Below are positions 23,341 to 36,519 of a DNA stretch of 64,000 nucleotides, in pieces. The stretch comes from Tenrec ecaudatus (lineage: Eukaryota; Chordata; Mammalia; Afrosoricida; Tenrecidae). The notes under the pieces were generated by a model. The model ran no database searches, was not told the DNA's origin, and saw only the letters and a program-made list of their open reading frames with translations. The stretch is from assembly GCF_050624435.1 (NCBI RefSeq), contig NC_134540.1, positions 102,577,739 to 102,641,738 on the forward strand, written 5' to 3'. A program made the translations under genes and the position numbers. The stretch's first letter is position 1, and each line of letters begins with the position of its first letter.

Positions 23341-24689
23341 TTCATGAAATTAATCAATGGACTTAATTAATATCTGTTTTAAGTTACTGAGCTACATCTA
23401 CATAGCCTCTCTGGAACCTAGTAGTTCTCAATGCAGCTGGAGAGAGAAAACTTAAGGTGACAGTGCATGCTCAACTCCCACATGGTGAGCCTCGTGATAA
23501 TGCACCGCCACCAAGAAAACCCTGAGACTTCGTCATTGCAATTGAGACCTTTGGGAAAGGTTTGCCGAGGAGGTAGCTTTTGATGTGAGACAGGCAGGGC
23601 TGTAATGGTTGAAAGAATGTGCTTTGTGCTTCTGATGGCGCGTAGGAGGTGCCACATGCTGTGGTTGGACTATGAGGCTGAAAAGAAAGAATTCAAGGAA
23701 ATGGATAGTACTAGGTACTCACCTACATGATAACTTTGCAGTAACTATTGGTTTAATAAGCATTTGAATCAAGATCTAGATGGAGAGTGAATCAATATAC
23801 AGATGGATAATTTAGTTAAAGCAATTTCAGTACATCACATGTGTCCTCCCCCGCCCACCAAAAAAAATTAGGTTTTACACTGAGTAGCAGGGCACCACTA
23901 GCGACTTTTGACCCAGGGAACAGCATGAACGGTGTTTCGGGTCCCTGAACTCTTGGGAAGTTATTTTTTAAATGCATTTTCTTTGGACTTTTCATTGACT
24001 TTGTTGCCGCTCTCATTCTCCCCTTTCCTCTGAAAATTATCATCTGAATAGGCAACATTTTGCAAAAGGTGTTTATATCAAGTCACCTAACAACGGGAGG
24101 TCCTCAACAAATGTCCCTTCAATAGAGGGTCGAACCTTGAGGAGAGAAACAGCGACCCACACTGAACCCCCCAAATAGATACATTTTATGGCTGACTTTA
24201 GGAACAGAAAATGGTTACAAGGAATTTTATCAGAATAGTCTTGCCTTGCAGTCTTAGGTGCTTGTTCATATTTCACTCGGGCTTATTTCTGTCAAAAATT
24301 CCTCCAAGAATGCTTTGTTCGCCCTTCTCGCTTGTCGAAGTAGATTTTCTCTTTAGTTTCCGTGCTGTGTTCTGTGCATGAAGCACCGGTGGGCTCATCC
24401 CTGGTTTTGGGAGGCTCGGGGTGGCTATGAGAGGAAGAGACACGAGATTACCCTGTCAAGTGGGAAATCCTTTGTCCTTCTTCAGGGTTTATTAGGCTAC
24501 TTAGCTGGGACGAAGTTTAGCTTTTAAGAGATGGGACCAGCCTCTGAAACGCCCAGGCTGATCCCTTCATCTCTCCAAATGCCATTTCTACTTTTTGCAG
24601 AAAAGGGCTAAATAATCAATCTGACCCTCTTCCCTCTACAGTAATGGTTCCCACACCAGGACATTGATGAGAAGAATAACTGGGAGTGA
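23341..24689. other. Single-copy intron, nothing identified
   Basis: About 1.35 kb with no recognised repeat or exon. Confidence 0.5.
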
Positions 24690-24840
24690 ATCGTGAGGCT
24701 GGAAAGGGCCTTAGACATTGTCAAATCATCCCTTTAACTTTACAGCTGAGCAATCTGAGGCCCCAAGGATGAAATGATTTCCTTCAAAGTAACCCCAGGA
24801 CAAAGGTCTACCCAGGATTGAAATTGGCGAGACCAACCTT
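24690..24840 (+). mobile_element. Ancient L3/CR1-type LINE or MIR-like fossil
   Basis: GAGGCTGGAAAGGGCCTTAG, TTTACAGCTGAGCAATCTGA then GGCCCCAAGGATGAAATGA and CCCAGGATTGAAATTGG match the widespread 'lost 3' end of CR1/L3' pattern. Confidence 0.6.
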
Positions 24841-25419
24841 ATTTGAACAACGTGAACCTGCCTGTGCAGCCTGTGGCTCAGAGGTTGAGAATTGTAGACA
24901 TCCATTCTAAATAGAAGCTGGATCAGCCCATGTTGATAAGAACCAAGAGTAGCGTAGCACCGTCAGAGACTTGCAGTAGGAAGAGTCAGGGAAAGAGATG
25001 CCCACCCTTTCCGCCGATCATTTACTACCTACACATCTCAGGATGGCCCTTGGCGCCTATGGCATAGGACTTGACTACCCGAGTCATTCTCTGTGCATGC
25101 AGCTGAAATCTCCGCTCCACGTCCCTAACGCTCTTTGACGCTGGGTTTGCCCATCACTCCCTCAAGATTGAGACTCAGCCCAGAAAACACCGGACTGGCC
25201 ACCTGAGAATGGATGGAACGCCCTGAGTGATGGGGCCGGTGGATGGGCCGAGGAGCAGAGCCCTTATTCTTGCCCATAGCCAGCGCCTGAGAGATTAGCA
25301 CTGTGTGCTTCTGCTCCAGAGCCTTGCTCATCCTAGACTCAGAGCGTTTACATGTCTGAGGTAGCACACACTCAGGCAGCTTGGACCCAAATATGCATCC
25401 AGATTAAAAAACAAAAAAA
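24841..25419. other. Single-copy intron, nothing identified
   Basis: GC-richer than neighbouring intron, without CpG clustering or a recognisable exon. Confidence 0.45.
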
Positions 25420-25590
25420 CAAACACTGCCATGCCGTCAATACTCAGCAACTGGTTGGGGCACGGTAGAGCTGCCCCTGTGCGTTTCTGAGACTGCAACT
25501 CCTGACGGGACTAGAAAGCCTGGTTTTTCTCCCCAATGAGCCACTGGTGGTTTTGAACCATGGGCCTTACAGATCACAGTCAAATGCATA
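25420..25590 (-). mobile_element. AfroSINE, antisense
   Basis: GTTTCTGAGACTGCAACTCC, GAGCCACTGGTGGTTTTGAA and a partly decayed tail beginning CCATGCCGTCAATACTCAGC. Confidence 0.8.
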
Positions 25591-25613
25591 ATGTGAAGTT
25601 GTTGCTTTATTTG

Positions 25614-25675
<62 letters not shown>
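25614..25675. repeat. (TATC)15 microsatellite
   Basis: Pure tetranucleotide tract, directly beside the SINE head. Confidence 0.98.
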
Positions 25676-25676
<1 letters not shown>

Positions 25677-25904
25677 AAAACTGTGCCGGAAGTAAGTTAG
25701 CAGGTGAGCATGTTAGCCATTTGTGTCAGAGTTTCTTAAAACCAGTTGGAGCATCACCTGTGTTAGAACCATAGGATGCATATTAGATACATTATTACCC
25801 CTCTCCCCACCTGCTGCAGCAAAATCTGCCTGACCTGCCAAGTTAGAGATACACACAGAACATTGACAACCATTTAAATAAATTAATAAATAAATAACAG
25901 TAAA

Positions 25905-25990
25905 GCAAACCCATTGTCATTGGTTTGATTTTGACTCACAGTGACCCTATAGCACAGAGTAGAACTGTACTACAGGGTTTCCAAAGTTGC
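25905..25990 (-). mobile_element. AfroSINE tail fragment, antisense
   Basis: ACCCATTGTCATTGGTTTGA, GACTCACAGTGACCCTATAG and GTACTACAGGGTTTCCAAAG; truncated where the next SINE begins. Confidence 0.75.
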
Positions 25991-26180
25991 AGCCTGGTTA
26001 TGCTCTGGACTGCTAACTGCAAGGTCCATGGTTTGAAACCAAGTGCTTCTCTGTAGGAGCAAACTTGGCTTTCTACTTCTGAAGGGGTTCCAGTGTCGGA
26101 AACTCCCAGGGGAAGTTCTGTTCTGTCCTGTAGGGTCCCTGTGAGTCAGCATCAACTTGATGACCATGTGGATTTTTGTT
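25991..26180 (+). mobile_element. AfroSINE, sense
   Basis: GGACTGCTAACTGCAAGGTC, GTTCTGTCCTGTAGGGTCCC and GTGAGTCAGCATCAACTTGA, placed head to head against the antisense fragment. Confidence 0.8.
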
Positions 26181-26209
26181 TTTGGTTTTGAGTTATAGAG
26201 TTTCCAAAA

Positions 26210-26395
26210 GGAGCCTTGGAGGTATAGTTGGGTGACACACTAGGCTGCCAACTAGAGGCTCAGTAGTTCAAAACTACCAGGCACTCCATGGCACTCTTTA
26301 CTCCTGTAAGAGTAGAAGTTCACAGAGGAAGTTCTCCTCTGCCTAATGGGGTCACTAGGGGTGACAATCGACTTGAAGGCAATGCATTTGTTTGC
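26210..26395 (+). mobile_element. AfroSINE, sense
   Basis: AGGAGCCTTGGAGGTATAGT, CTCAGTAGTTCAAAACTACC, tail ATGGGGTCACTAGGGGTGAC. Confidence 0.82.
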
Positions 26396-26409
26396 GTTTC
26401 AAAATGGGG

Positions 26410-26628
26410 TTTCCAGGGCTGTAATCTCTACAGAAACAGACAGCCACATCTTTCGTCCGTGGACTGCATGCTGGTTTTGTACCATTAACCTTTTATTTCA
26501 AGGATCAGCTGAATGCTTTAACCATTGCACTGCCAAGGATCCTATAAAACCCGCTGCTTCTGAGTTGATCCTGACTCATCTGCCGCCAGATGGAAGCATG
26601 GAATGGTCCTTCAGGGTTCCAAGACAGT
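26410..26628 (-). mobile_element. AfroSINE pieces, antisense
   Basis: GGTTTCCAGGGCTGTAATCT to CTTTAACCATTGCACTGCCA is one antisense body and head. From about 26545, CCCGCTGCTTCTGAGTTGAT begins the tail of a second antisense copy. Confidence 0.7.
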
Positions 26629-26639
26629 AACTTTTTCCC

Positions 26640-27000
26640 CAACAGTGTTATTGGCATAAAATTCCATATCATCAACTCCAAATTCAATGACATCAAGAAA
26701 GTTGTAGGTACAATCATCACCACATCAGTTTTGGAACATTTTTTTCATTCTTGGATTCATTCCTCATTTCTCCCCAACCTCCCTTACCATACCCTCCAGG
26801 AAGCATTAATCCAGTTACTGCCTCTCTAGATTTACCTATCCTGGAAATCATATTCAGAAAAACATTAAAAAACAAACTAAAAGAACAAGAACAATAAAGT
26901 AAGACAGATAAAAACCTCAATAATAAAAAAAGAAAATATGGAAAACTTGAACAAATTTAAATGGATTGTAAGGGAGATCAAATGATACAGTGCTAAATTT
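26640..27000 (-). mobile_element. Old L1-type 3' fragment, antisense (tentative)
   Basis: ACAATCATCACCACATCAGT, TTTTGGAACATTTTTTTCAT and CTCCCCAACCTCCCTTACCA resemble the 3'UTR of older mammalian L1 read backward. Ends are unclear. Confidence 0.45.
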
Positions 27001-27389
27001 TAACCTAACTGCATCTACAACAATCCACTTAACAATGCATTCCCCATGTTAGCGAGGCTATCTCTCGTCCACGGTCAGTTTACAGGAGCCGACAGTCTTT
27101 GCCTTGGATGGCTAGGGTGTTTGAATGGGTGGCTTTGCAGTTAGCGACCCACACTTAGCCCACTGTGCCAACAAGCAACTGAATTAATCTATACTCTGTG
27201 TTAAGTATCTGTGTTCCTACAGGATGCCATATCTTTTCCCTAACTCCCACGAATCATTGTCAGGCACTCCCAAAGTGAACAAAAATTGTAGCTCTTCATT
27301 TCTGGGTGCAAGGCCCACTGTTTAGTAACTATGTCTTTAGGGTCTACAAGAATACAGAACTCATATTAAATCCCTGCTCTGTCGAGACT

Positions 27390-27545
27390 TCAACCCATGT
27401 ACTAAGTACATGCTGTCAGGAGAGCCCAGTCCCTGGAAAGGGACATCATGCCTGGTACAATGGAGGGGCGGAGAATGCAATCCATGAGATGGAGTGGCAC
27501 AGTGGTTGCAACAATGGCCCAGGGCCAGGTGGGGCTTTGTTATGT
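27390..27545 (+). mobile_element. RTE LINE 3' fragment, sense
   Basis: CCAGTCCCTGGAAAGGGACA, CATGCCTGGTACAATGGAGG and GGCACAGTGGTTGCAACAAT are in sense order. Confidence 0.75.
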
Positions 27546-27990
27546 CCAGAGGGCTGCTATGTTTTAGAACGGGCTCCATGGCTCCGAACAACGGGCTCCT
27601 AACAACAACACGAGGGAAATTCAGGTTCATCCCAGGCCATTGACTCAACTCAGTCACTAGCCCGCTCTGAGTGGGTCTTGCACATTGGTTTGATGCTGAC
27701 CGGGTTCCTGCAGCACTGCCAGGCTAAATGCACTAAGAATAAAGGCCTGCAGATCTATAGCTGAAACAAGCAGCCAATAAAAACCCCGTGGATCACGAGT
27801 CTGATCTGCAACTAATCGTATGGATGGTGGCGGGCTGCACAGCCAACTGAAAACACTTGGATATTCTCCCCAAACTGCAGCTCTTTCCATGGGAATCAGG
27901 TGTGCGGGTTCTCAAAGATCGTTTCCTAAGCAAGCTGTAGCAACACAAGGGAAATGTTACGAATGCAGATCAGCGACCACCGAAGCTTCT

Positions 27991-28165
27991 TCAGAGCCCT
28001 GGTGGTGCTGTTAATGTTGGACTATTCACTGCAAAGTCAGTTGTTCAAACCTACCAGCTGCACTTTGAAAGTAGAATGAGGCTGTCTGCTCCCATTAATA
28101 TTGATAGCCTCTGACACCCAAAATGGGGCCCCTCTGAGTCAGAATGGATCGATGGCAATGTTTTT
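27991..28165 (+). mobile_element. AfroSINE, sense
   Basis: AGAGCCCTGGTGGTGCTGTT, GTCAGTTGTTCAAACCTACC, tail CTGAGTCAGAATGGATCGAT. Confidence 0.87.
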
Positions 28166-29589
28166 TATTTTGTTTTTTAATCCTCACTGTCTCCACCTAC
28201 TCACTCACAAGCTTACATTTTAACGGGCTTTTTTTTACTCTGATAAAAATTGAAAAATGAGAGCCACTGCTATGACCTGAAATTTCCTTTATGAAATAAA
28301 AAGTTAGTAGTGATTTATGTCTTTATGTCTCATATTTATCTTTTACATTATTTTCTATTGTCATTATAAAATGATAATGTACAAAAACTAACAAACCAAC
28401 AACAACAAAACACTCAGCCCAAGGGAAGTGTTCAATAATAAAGTTATCATTTAGTTGATAATTATTATTTTAGGGAGATCCAAATTTTGTAGCTGCTTCA
28501 TTTCAAGCAAACTCACAGGTTGCCTATAATAGATGTTGTCATGTAAAAAGTTACAAATAAAGATTTGGGAGTGGATCCGGCTAGAGTAAAATTAACAAGT
28601 GAAATATCAGTTCCTTTTTATTTTCTCCTTTTGAAAATTAGGACCAAGCTATCTACTTCTGACACTAGAAGATAGGTAAGAGTTTCACATTTCAAAATGC
28701 AGTAAGGGCTATTTTCTTGGGGTTCAGTACAATAATCGGTGCCTCCCCATCATTGACAACCAAACAAAACCTCTTTGAAATATGGGACTGTATTTGATGT
28801 TCAAAATCGATCTTATGAGACACGGCTGCCTGATCTTTCTTCTCTGTGGAGTAAGGATTGAGATTGAAATACGTGGCAATCCCACTAGAGGGTGACCTTT
28901 ATCTAAATCAGGGTGTGGATATATTAAGGGCATCCTCCGCAGCCAACTCAAGATTCCTTTTCTGCTGCAGTCTGTTCAAAGTGAGGGAGACGTTAAAGGT
29001 AATGATGAGTGGACAATAGGGTGTTTCTAAGTAGTAGCATAGTACTTTGATGGGCCCTTGAAAACTAAGCTCTCACGCACGCTAATTTGTAGTTTGTAGT
29101 TTGAGATAAAAAAATCTTTATTAATAAATGCAAGTTGAAATGTAAAATTCTTTATCTTTTTCATGTATTTCTGAAAAATGTTCTTTAAAAATTGTAAAAT
29201 CAATCCTGAAAGTTTTAGAAAGCAGAGGCTAGTTTTTCTTGTTGATGGTGGTGGTAGTGGTGTTTTCAAATTTAGGATTTTATTAATTTTCATATTGTGA
29301 TTTAGAAATAAGATGGTGTCATTAGACACGAAAGAAGGATAACTCAAATCAAAATATTCAGACTGGGATCAGAGGCTCAGTTTAGATTAGGTTCCCTCCT
29401 CATAGTTTAAATATAAGATGTAAAAACAATTTAAAAAGTAAAATATTTTAAATGTTATAATAAAAATAATAATTCTCTAAAATCCCAGTTAGACCACAAA
29501 ACTCAATGCTATAAAATCATCTAAGTAAATAGCATCATCGTGTACCAGTTAAAGTTAACCGGACATCTTGAAACGCCTCCAATGCAAGT
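28166..29589. other. AT-rich single-copy intron
   Basis: No repeat recognised over about 1.4 kb. AT content is high around 28.2-28.6 and 29.4-29.5 kb. Confidence 0.5.
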
Positions 29590-29750
29590 AGTATGCATCT
29601 GTGCCTCTCTAGGCTAAGCTGTTAACCACAAGGTCGGTGGCTCCAACCCACCCGTTGCTACATGGGAGAAAGATGAGGCTGTCTGCTCCGAGACAGTATG
29701 TGAAAGCTCGACTCAATTCACTGTGGAATTGAATCAATGGCAGTGGTGTG
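29590..29750 (+). mobile_element. AfroSINE, sense, diverged
   Basis: GCTGTTAACCACAAGGTCGG, ATGGGAGAAAGATGAGGCTG, tail GAATTGAATCAATGGCAGTG. Confidence 0.78.
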
Positions 29751-31689
29751 TGCGCTATATTTTCTTAACTATTTTTCAATTTTATTATTTTTTAAAGAAA
29801 TGAAACATTTAGCTTACGATTTTGTTGATTCTATTAAGACATATATAGATTTTACTGATATTTGCTTCCTGTCTCAGAACTCTGAAGTGTTTATAGAACA
29901 CAGTTGTGCTGCCAACATAAAAAAAATAAATCAATTAGTCTCTTCCACAAGACTACATTAATTAGGCTCAGGTTTGCAGAGATAAGTGATACGATATTCA
30001 TTTTTTTATCCACCTGGATTACTAGAAAAAACGCATCTCCTGAAATGTCTCTCTATTAAAACAGGAGCTGTTTTGTGTGGCATGAGTTATTCTATATTAG
30101 TCTTTCACTTCCATCCAAGTTCACGAGGAGAGATTAATTTCAGAAACAGATGAATCTTTGAAGGATGGGTGGTTTCCTCATTATTAGACTCTGGAAAGAA
30201 CACTTCTGAATTGAAGATTTTCCTCCTAGAATAATAAGCCGGCTGGTTCCTCATACTAAAATAGTATCTATGTGCATTCTCTTCCCATATAGAACCGGAA
30301 CCACTTGACTTACTTTTACAATTCTATGACATGAATTATTTAGAATGTTTACTCTTGTCTTTGACATTAAGTACTTATCACATAATTAAATATTCCCAAT
30401 TAAAACCAATAGAAGGCGTTCTTGGAAATCATGAGTAGTTTATGTTTTTATAATAACCCCAGCACAAGGATACTATGGCAGTAACCTCTCATTTGCAAAT
30501 CAGAGTTACAAGAGGGATATGCAACTGAGTGATGTCCTGATGATGCCACTCAGACTTTCCCTCTAGTTCTAAGTTAATCACATGACTAATGCACCTAATT
30601 GTCTTTCACCTGCTAAGATATGCCAGTTCTGTGCCTATCGAAAACAACCCATCAGGCAGTGTCTTCAATGAACCAGTTCTCTCTTCTGCTTAAGAATAAA
30701 TTGCTGAATTCCTTGAAAGATTCAGGCTTCATCCTTTATCTCAGCCAGCACTGAGGATTCTTTCTCAAGGTCAGCCAAGGCAGTCACTGGCAGACGCAGA
30801 GTAAGCTAGGAGGATGCACAGAGGGATAAGAGTCTGAGCATTAGGAGATGGGGACAATTAAGTCTGATTTTATTTTTGTTCATGGCTGTGAGAAAAGGCA
30901 GATAGCATTAGCTATTCTAAATATCATCAGAAAATCTCCTCGGTGTTCTTAATGAGCAAAACTCACACAGAAGATGACAGTAATTTCTGTTTCCAAACAT
31001 TTTTCATAATTTCTATATCTCATGAGTAGGTGGTTGCATTTCTAGAGAAGATTTTAAGGTCTGTCTTTCCAGACACCACTAATGCGTTCAAGTAGCACGC
31101 TTTCTGCTGGTAGCTGAGTACTCAGCTGTGAGACAGATCACATGAACGCTGGAAGAATCTGGATGGCAACATGGTGGTTTTGTTCCGCTGACCTTGTCCT
31201 GAACAACCCACCTGGAACTCCGCGACACCACTGTCATCACTGTGCGTCCGAATTGACTCCAGGTGCGTGAGTTGTGAGTGAAGATATTCTACCAGGAATA
31301 TAGAAGTGTGCATAATATCCCCAAAGAGTGAGGCATCTCATTGAATTACACCGCATTTTAAAAGAACTATCACCCTTGAACATACCACGTTAAGTTAAAA
31401 TGTCAGTGATGGGAAATATTTGCAAACTCCAAGGAAAACAACAGTATTGGAAACAAAATTTTATTCACACAAACAAGTAGCAGGAGAGATTTGACTTCAG
31501 ATCTGCTCATTCTGATGTGGAAGGTCTCTGTTTGTTTCAACAATACTGGGTTTCACATATTCTTGAGAGTTGCTGATATATGTATCCTCCAAGAGGATAA
31601 TTGTGGAGAATTTCTATTGTGGAGAGGCATGAATGTGGGAGAGGTCTGTGGTGAGCCTGCCCTCACTCCCAAATCCCCACACCAACCCA
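29751..31689. other. Single-copy intron
   Basis: No clear mobile element. A weak SINE-like tail (CGTCCGAATTGACTCCAG) appears near 31245-31265. Confidence 0.5.
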
Positions 31690-32140
31690 AGGTCAGTTAT
31701 CTACATAAAACACAAATCTGATCACATTATCCCTTTGCTTTAAAAGCTCTGGCTGATCATTGCTACAAAAGCCACAACGGCACAGTATGGCCACTACAAC
31801 CTTGCTCATTCCTTCTTCTGCCGACTAGAGGGGCGGGCCTCTGCTTCTGCTACCCTTGTTGAAAACTCCTATCTCAGAAAGCTTCTTGGGGTTTGCAAAA
31901 TTCAGTTAATCCTCATTAAAAATTGAGTACAGCTCTCTTTCGTCACTTGAAGAAAGACCTTAAATACCTAGTTCAAATGAATCCTCTCTAGGAAGCTTCT
32001 CCCCTCTCCAGGGCTGGAATAGCTCTCCTGGCCTCCAGATTCTCACTCTGGTGTCTCAGCATACCATGCCAACCACTGTATTGTAATTTCAAATCTAGCT
32101 AATCTAGCCCTAGAGGGCTGCAAGGAGTTGGGAACAACTT
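31690..32140 (+). mobile_element. L2 LINE 3' region, sense
   Basis: AATCTGATCACATTATCCCT, TTTGCTTTAAAAGCTCTGGC, CTTGCTCATTCCTTCTTCTG and CCTCTCTAGGAAGCTTCTCC follow the order of ancient L2 ('tgatcatgtcactcccctgctt.. '). Confidence 0.65.
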
Positions 32141-35100
32141 TTTGGCAATGAGTGTTCAAAGCCAACTATCTGGCTTTTAGGAGATGGGGATTATGTTTGA
32201 TCAATTTTTGCAACAAGCCTATGACTTGCACAGAGAAACTATAGCTAGCGAAAGGAAGAAAGAAATAAGGGAGAGAGGAAGTGTGGAGAGAGGGAGGAAG
32301 GAAAGAAGACAGGCATCTTTGGGGTCCCTCCTAGTTTAGTTGTCCATATACTGCTCAAATAGAGTGTCATTATCAATGGTTCATCTTGTATACAAAGTAG
32401 GACAGTTGTTGACCCACCTTGGATTTCTAGCTCAGGATTCAAGTGTCCTGTCTTACTAGCAAAACACAAATGACCTATTTCACATTTTATGCAACATGAT
32501 AAGTTTGGGTTAGTGTGATAATGGGGTGGTCATTAAAGTTATAAGATAGATAAATTTTATAAGAAATTTGAACACTAATATAAACTTTGCCTCATTAATT
32601 GCAACCGTAATGACTAAACCTACACTCTAGTTTATTTCTCAGGATCATTTATACTCTGCTACCAGACCATCTTTTCACTGTACTTTCTTAGGCAGAACGG
32701 CTACAGAGACTAGACTTGTCAAGTCTCTCACTAGCTTCCTTGCAGGCCATTTGTGACGAGCTCTTTACAAATGCTTTTCGGCATTCTTGATGGCCTCTTC
32801 CCTTGAGCCTTCTCATCCCTATCGCTGACTAGAGTTGACTACCGTCCCATAATTTTTACCATGTTATCCCACCTGGCATTCCCTGCTAGTGACCCTATGT
32901 CTGTGGTCCACTGTCCCTGGGCCATTATTTCCATTAGCGTCACATAAACCGCTACTCTTATTATTCAAAACCTTCTTGTATTGTCATGCATCATGTCTTC
33001 TTCAGCTAAAAAGAGCAAGAAGAGACCAAACAAAAGCAGACCGCCCCAATAAATGAACAAAACATGAATTCATCTCATCCAACCTTGAATAATGTATGTT
33101 TGTATGTGTACTAACACTTTTCTTTGAAACTTACAGTGTTCATTCATAATGGACATTGTTAGCGCATCCTATATACCTTGTCATTCTATATGATTCTAGT
33201 CCAGTGTACCAAATGCTGCATGTCAGGAACTCTTTTGAAATTTTCCAAGCTGGCAAATATGTGTTTTGTCACATATCAATGGTACCCATGTCAGGGTAGG
33301 CATGGAGATCACTGCATTGTGTCTGCCCTTCATGTAGACATAGGCTGCTGTCTTCATCTCTTTAATCATTTCATAATAATTCACAATTTAAAAAAATCTA
33401 TATTGATGATGTTATTGGTAACATATGTTCTACAGTTAACGTGTAGTGGAGTGAACACACCTCTAGTTTAGAAAGCAATATGTGTTTTCTTCATGCAACC
33501 TTTGTTATACTGCAGAACTAGCATGCATAGATAGATAAAAAATCAACTATATTCACATGCCTGCATAGTGAGAACACACTCGATAGTGAACATTTTAACC
33601 AAAGATTCCATGAAAGAGTTCTTATATAAAAGGGGAAAATAAAGAAGATAACCTAAAATTCTCATGAATTTGAAATCTCTTGGGACCATGAAGGTTGGAT
33701 GAATCCTTGTAACTATTGCCTTGAGATAATCTTTAACGTCATGTTAAAAAACATCCCTGAATTTTCTTAAAACCAAACTATAGTTTAATTAGTAAAGAAG
33801 GCCCATCTTGAGTATTATGTTTTTACAAATGCTCTACTTGAGACCAAATTACAATAGCAATGTGAATGACTTGAAGGGAACCTTGGGGAGCAGTAATGTC
33901 TGTTCATGGAAGGGGACCCATCTAGAAAAGTTCCGCGAGGTTGAAGAACCTGAAGTATGTAATCAAGGGCATGATAAGTAGGACCCGTAGAGATGGCTGA
34001 GTTAGTGTCGTGTGGTCATGCATCGTCCCCAAAGTAACAACTAACTAAAGAAAATCATATAATGAAAGGAGAATGTTACATTTCAATAGAGTGCTCCAAT
34101 TTTTAAACAAAGACCATACAATTATATATGTTATGTACATAAGACTTTGGAGCATTCTATTCACACTTAATTTTTTCAAAATATAAATGGGTCAGATAGT
34201 TTATATAATTTTATGATGAAAATATCTAGAAATGAGGATATTCTCACTCTTGCTCTCTGTCTAACTATATGTATTCAAATATAATTTTTAAATTATATAT
34301 GTTATATAGATTTATATTTTTATATTTTTCAAAGAAGCCTAAATTCCAAAATATAAGCAAATGCATAAACATCACTCCGCTTTGTTAGATTCACATTAGA
34401 ACATGCCATCTCTAATAATGTGAGGACGAACTAGATCTAGTGTGTAATGATAGTCACCTTCTCTGCTACATCTTCAAAGAATTCATCTTCATGCAGCGCT
34501 CCTGCAGTAACCCATGATGAATTTAACAAACACAAATAAAAATGACTTGATGATTGTTACATATTCCACTTGTCACAATTTCGATCAATTCAAAAGCAGC
34601 CTTAAATTCACCTCTTTGAATGACAAATCCACTCTTCAGTGATAGCCTCACAGGAAGTCATGCTACTAGTGGGATACACAGTTGCTAATTTGTTTCCAGC
34701 TCTCCTCTTCAGAAACCCACCTGTTATTGGGCCCTTTTAGATGCAATTTCTCAGTCATTAGAACGGAAGAACTCATCTAGAAAGCCAGAACCAAAAAGGT
34801 TCACAGTTCAATCTGGCCAAATAAATAGGATAAATATTGGGTTTATAGATTAGCAAACAGCTGGTGGGATTTAGCAATGAACTTTGCTTTCTTCTTAATA
34901 TAATAAAGCATAAAATATTTTTGGAAAAGCTTAGATGGATTAATGATTTTTAAAATGTTTTAAATTCTATTTCCTACCTTTTTGCTGAAGAAAACATTGT
35001 CCCTGATATATTTTTTGTAAAAATCTCCAATTTTAACAATTTGGCGGATCTTTTTTTAAATGTGCTTAATTGTTTCAGTGATTGGGAATAGAGTAATTTT

Positions 35101-35189
35101 TCTACTAAGCTAAGTTTATGATAATAACCCGCTACCATCAGTTCAGGGAGAGCCGGAACTAAGAAATATATAAGGATCCCAAATAAATC
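32141..35189. other. AT-rich single-copy intron
   Basis: About 3 kb in which I recognise no interspersed repeat apart from a short GA-rich patch at 32255-32310. It is the longest such interval in the intron. Confidence 0.5.
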
Positions 35190-35338
35190 TAAACTGATGG
35201 CATCAAGTCAATTCCAACTCATAAGATGATCACATAAGACCAGGGAAGCAGACCGCCTGGTCTCTCTCCTTCAGGGTGGCTACTGGGTTTGAATTGCCAG
35301 CTGAGTGTTCCAACCGCTGCACAGGCAGAGCTTACTCT
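35190..35338 (-). mobile_element. AfroSINE, antisense
   Basis: CATCAAGTCAATTCCAACTC, GTGGCTACTGGGTTTGAATT and CAACCGCTGCACAGGCAGAG. Confidence 0.72.
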
Positions 35339-35404
35339 ATAATCGTCCTCGTAAGGTTTTCAATAGTGCTTTGGGTATCATTTCCTTTACTGACTAGGAC
35401 ATTT

Positions 35405-35419
35405 CCCCCCCCCCCCCCC
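35405..35419. repeat. Poly(C) tract, 15 bases
   Basis: Fifteen consecutive C residues, a length at which assembly or read error is likely. Confidence 0.95.
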
Positions 35420-35829
35420 AGCTAAATCTGTATGAAATTCAAAGGATTCCCCAGCCCCCAGTTCCAGATGGTCACCCAACTTTATGAATTTTGCAACGGA
35501 TGAAAGTTCTTGAACTGTGATTTGTCTTTGGTCTAAGAGGCACCAAGTTTTGTTTTGTTTTGTAAAGTAACTAGGAATTAAAAAAACCAAACAGACTACT
35601 TATGGAAAAAAAAGGGAAGCATAACATATTATGAAAAAGATCCCTATAGATATTTGAAATTCAAATGTTCTGTGAAAGGGCAGAATGGTTAGGTTTATAC
35701 ACGCAAGCTTTATTTTGTTCAAGACTTAAAAAAAAAAAAAAACCACCCAAAAAAACAAAAACAACAACCCTGCAATATCTGACCTTTCCGAAACAGCAGT
35801 GAACACAAACCAAATGTCATCTAGTCACA

Positions 35830-36505
35830 CAAGCCAGGAACCAACACATTACGCATGGCACTTCTTCCCCCTTAACTGCCATGCACAGGCATGAAGTCCT
35901 GACTGTTTGACCTCCTTCCAAGCTCTCCCATCTGACGCATCCACTGTTTTCTATCTCCAAATCCACGGCCCTTGGCCAAATAATTTTTTTTCCCTCTTGC
36001 CTAGTACAACCATAGCCAGTTCCCACGTTCTTACAGCCAGACTGGCTACCTTCTCACCATAGTGGGCTTCTAGCCAGAGCTCTTTCCAAATGCAAATCTG
36101 GTTGTCATGAGTTCTTGTTGAAAAGTGCTTAATGTCTCTCCATCATTTTTAAGAAGATGCACAAATCCTTTGCATGATCTCCTCTTTCTCTTGCCCTTCC
36201 CCCTCTCCACCCCAGTCCTTTCATGGCTTTCTCTTTCATTTTGGACTTCAAACACACTGCTCCTTAGGGAGAGCCTTGGCAATGATATTGCCCTTCCTGG
36301 GAATATTCTTTACCCTCCTCTTAACCTATTGTTAACTCACACCCACATTTCAGATTTCAACTTCGTGTATAATGGCTTCTCTGACCCAGCAGACTAGGTT
36401 ACTTTTGCTGGTTCTATATTCTCACAGAGATTATTGTTTCTTACAGGTATTTATCGTATTTTGCAATGAGACAATTATTCATGAAAACATGTGTCCCCTA
36501 CGACC
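35830..36505 (+). mobile_element. L2 LINE 3' region, sense
   Basis: AATGCAAATCTGGTTGTCAT, TGGCAATGATATTGCCCTTC, CACATTTCAGATTTCAACTT and TGGCTTCTCTGACCCAGCAG follow the L2 3' end ('..tcaggtctcagctcaaatg..ccttccctgacc'). Confidence 0.65.
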
Positions 36506-36519
36506 CTGTATACTTCAAT

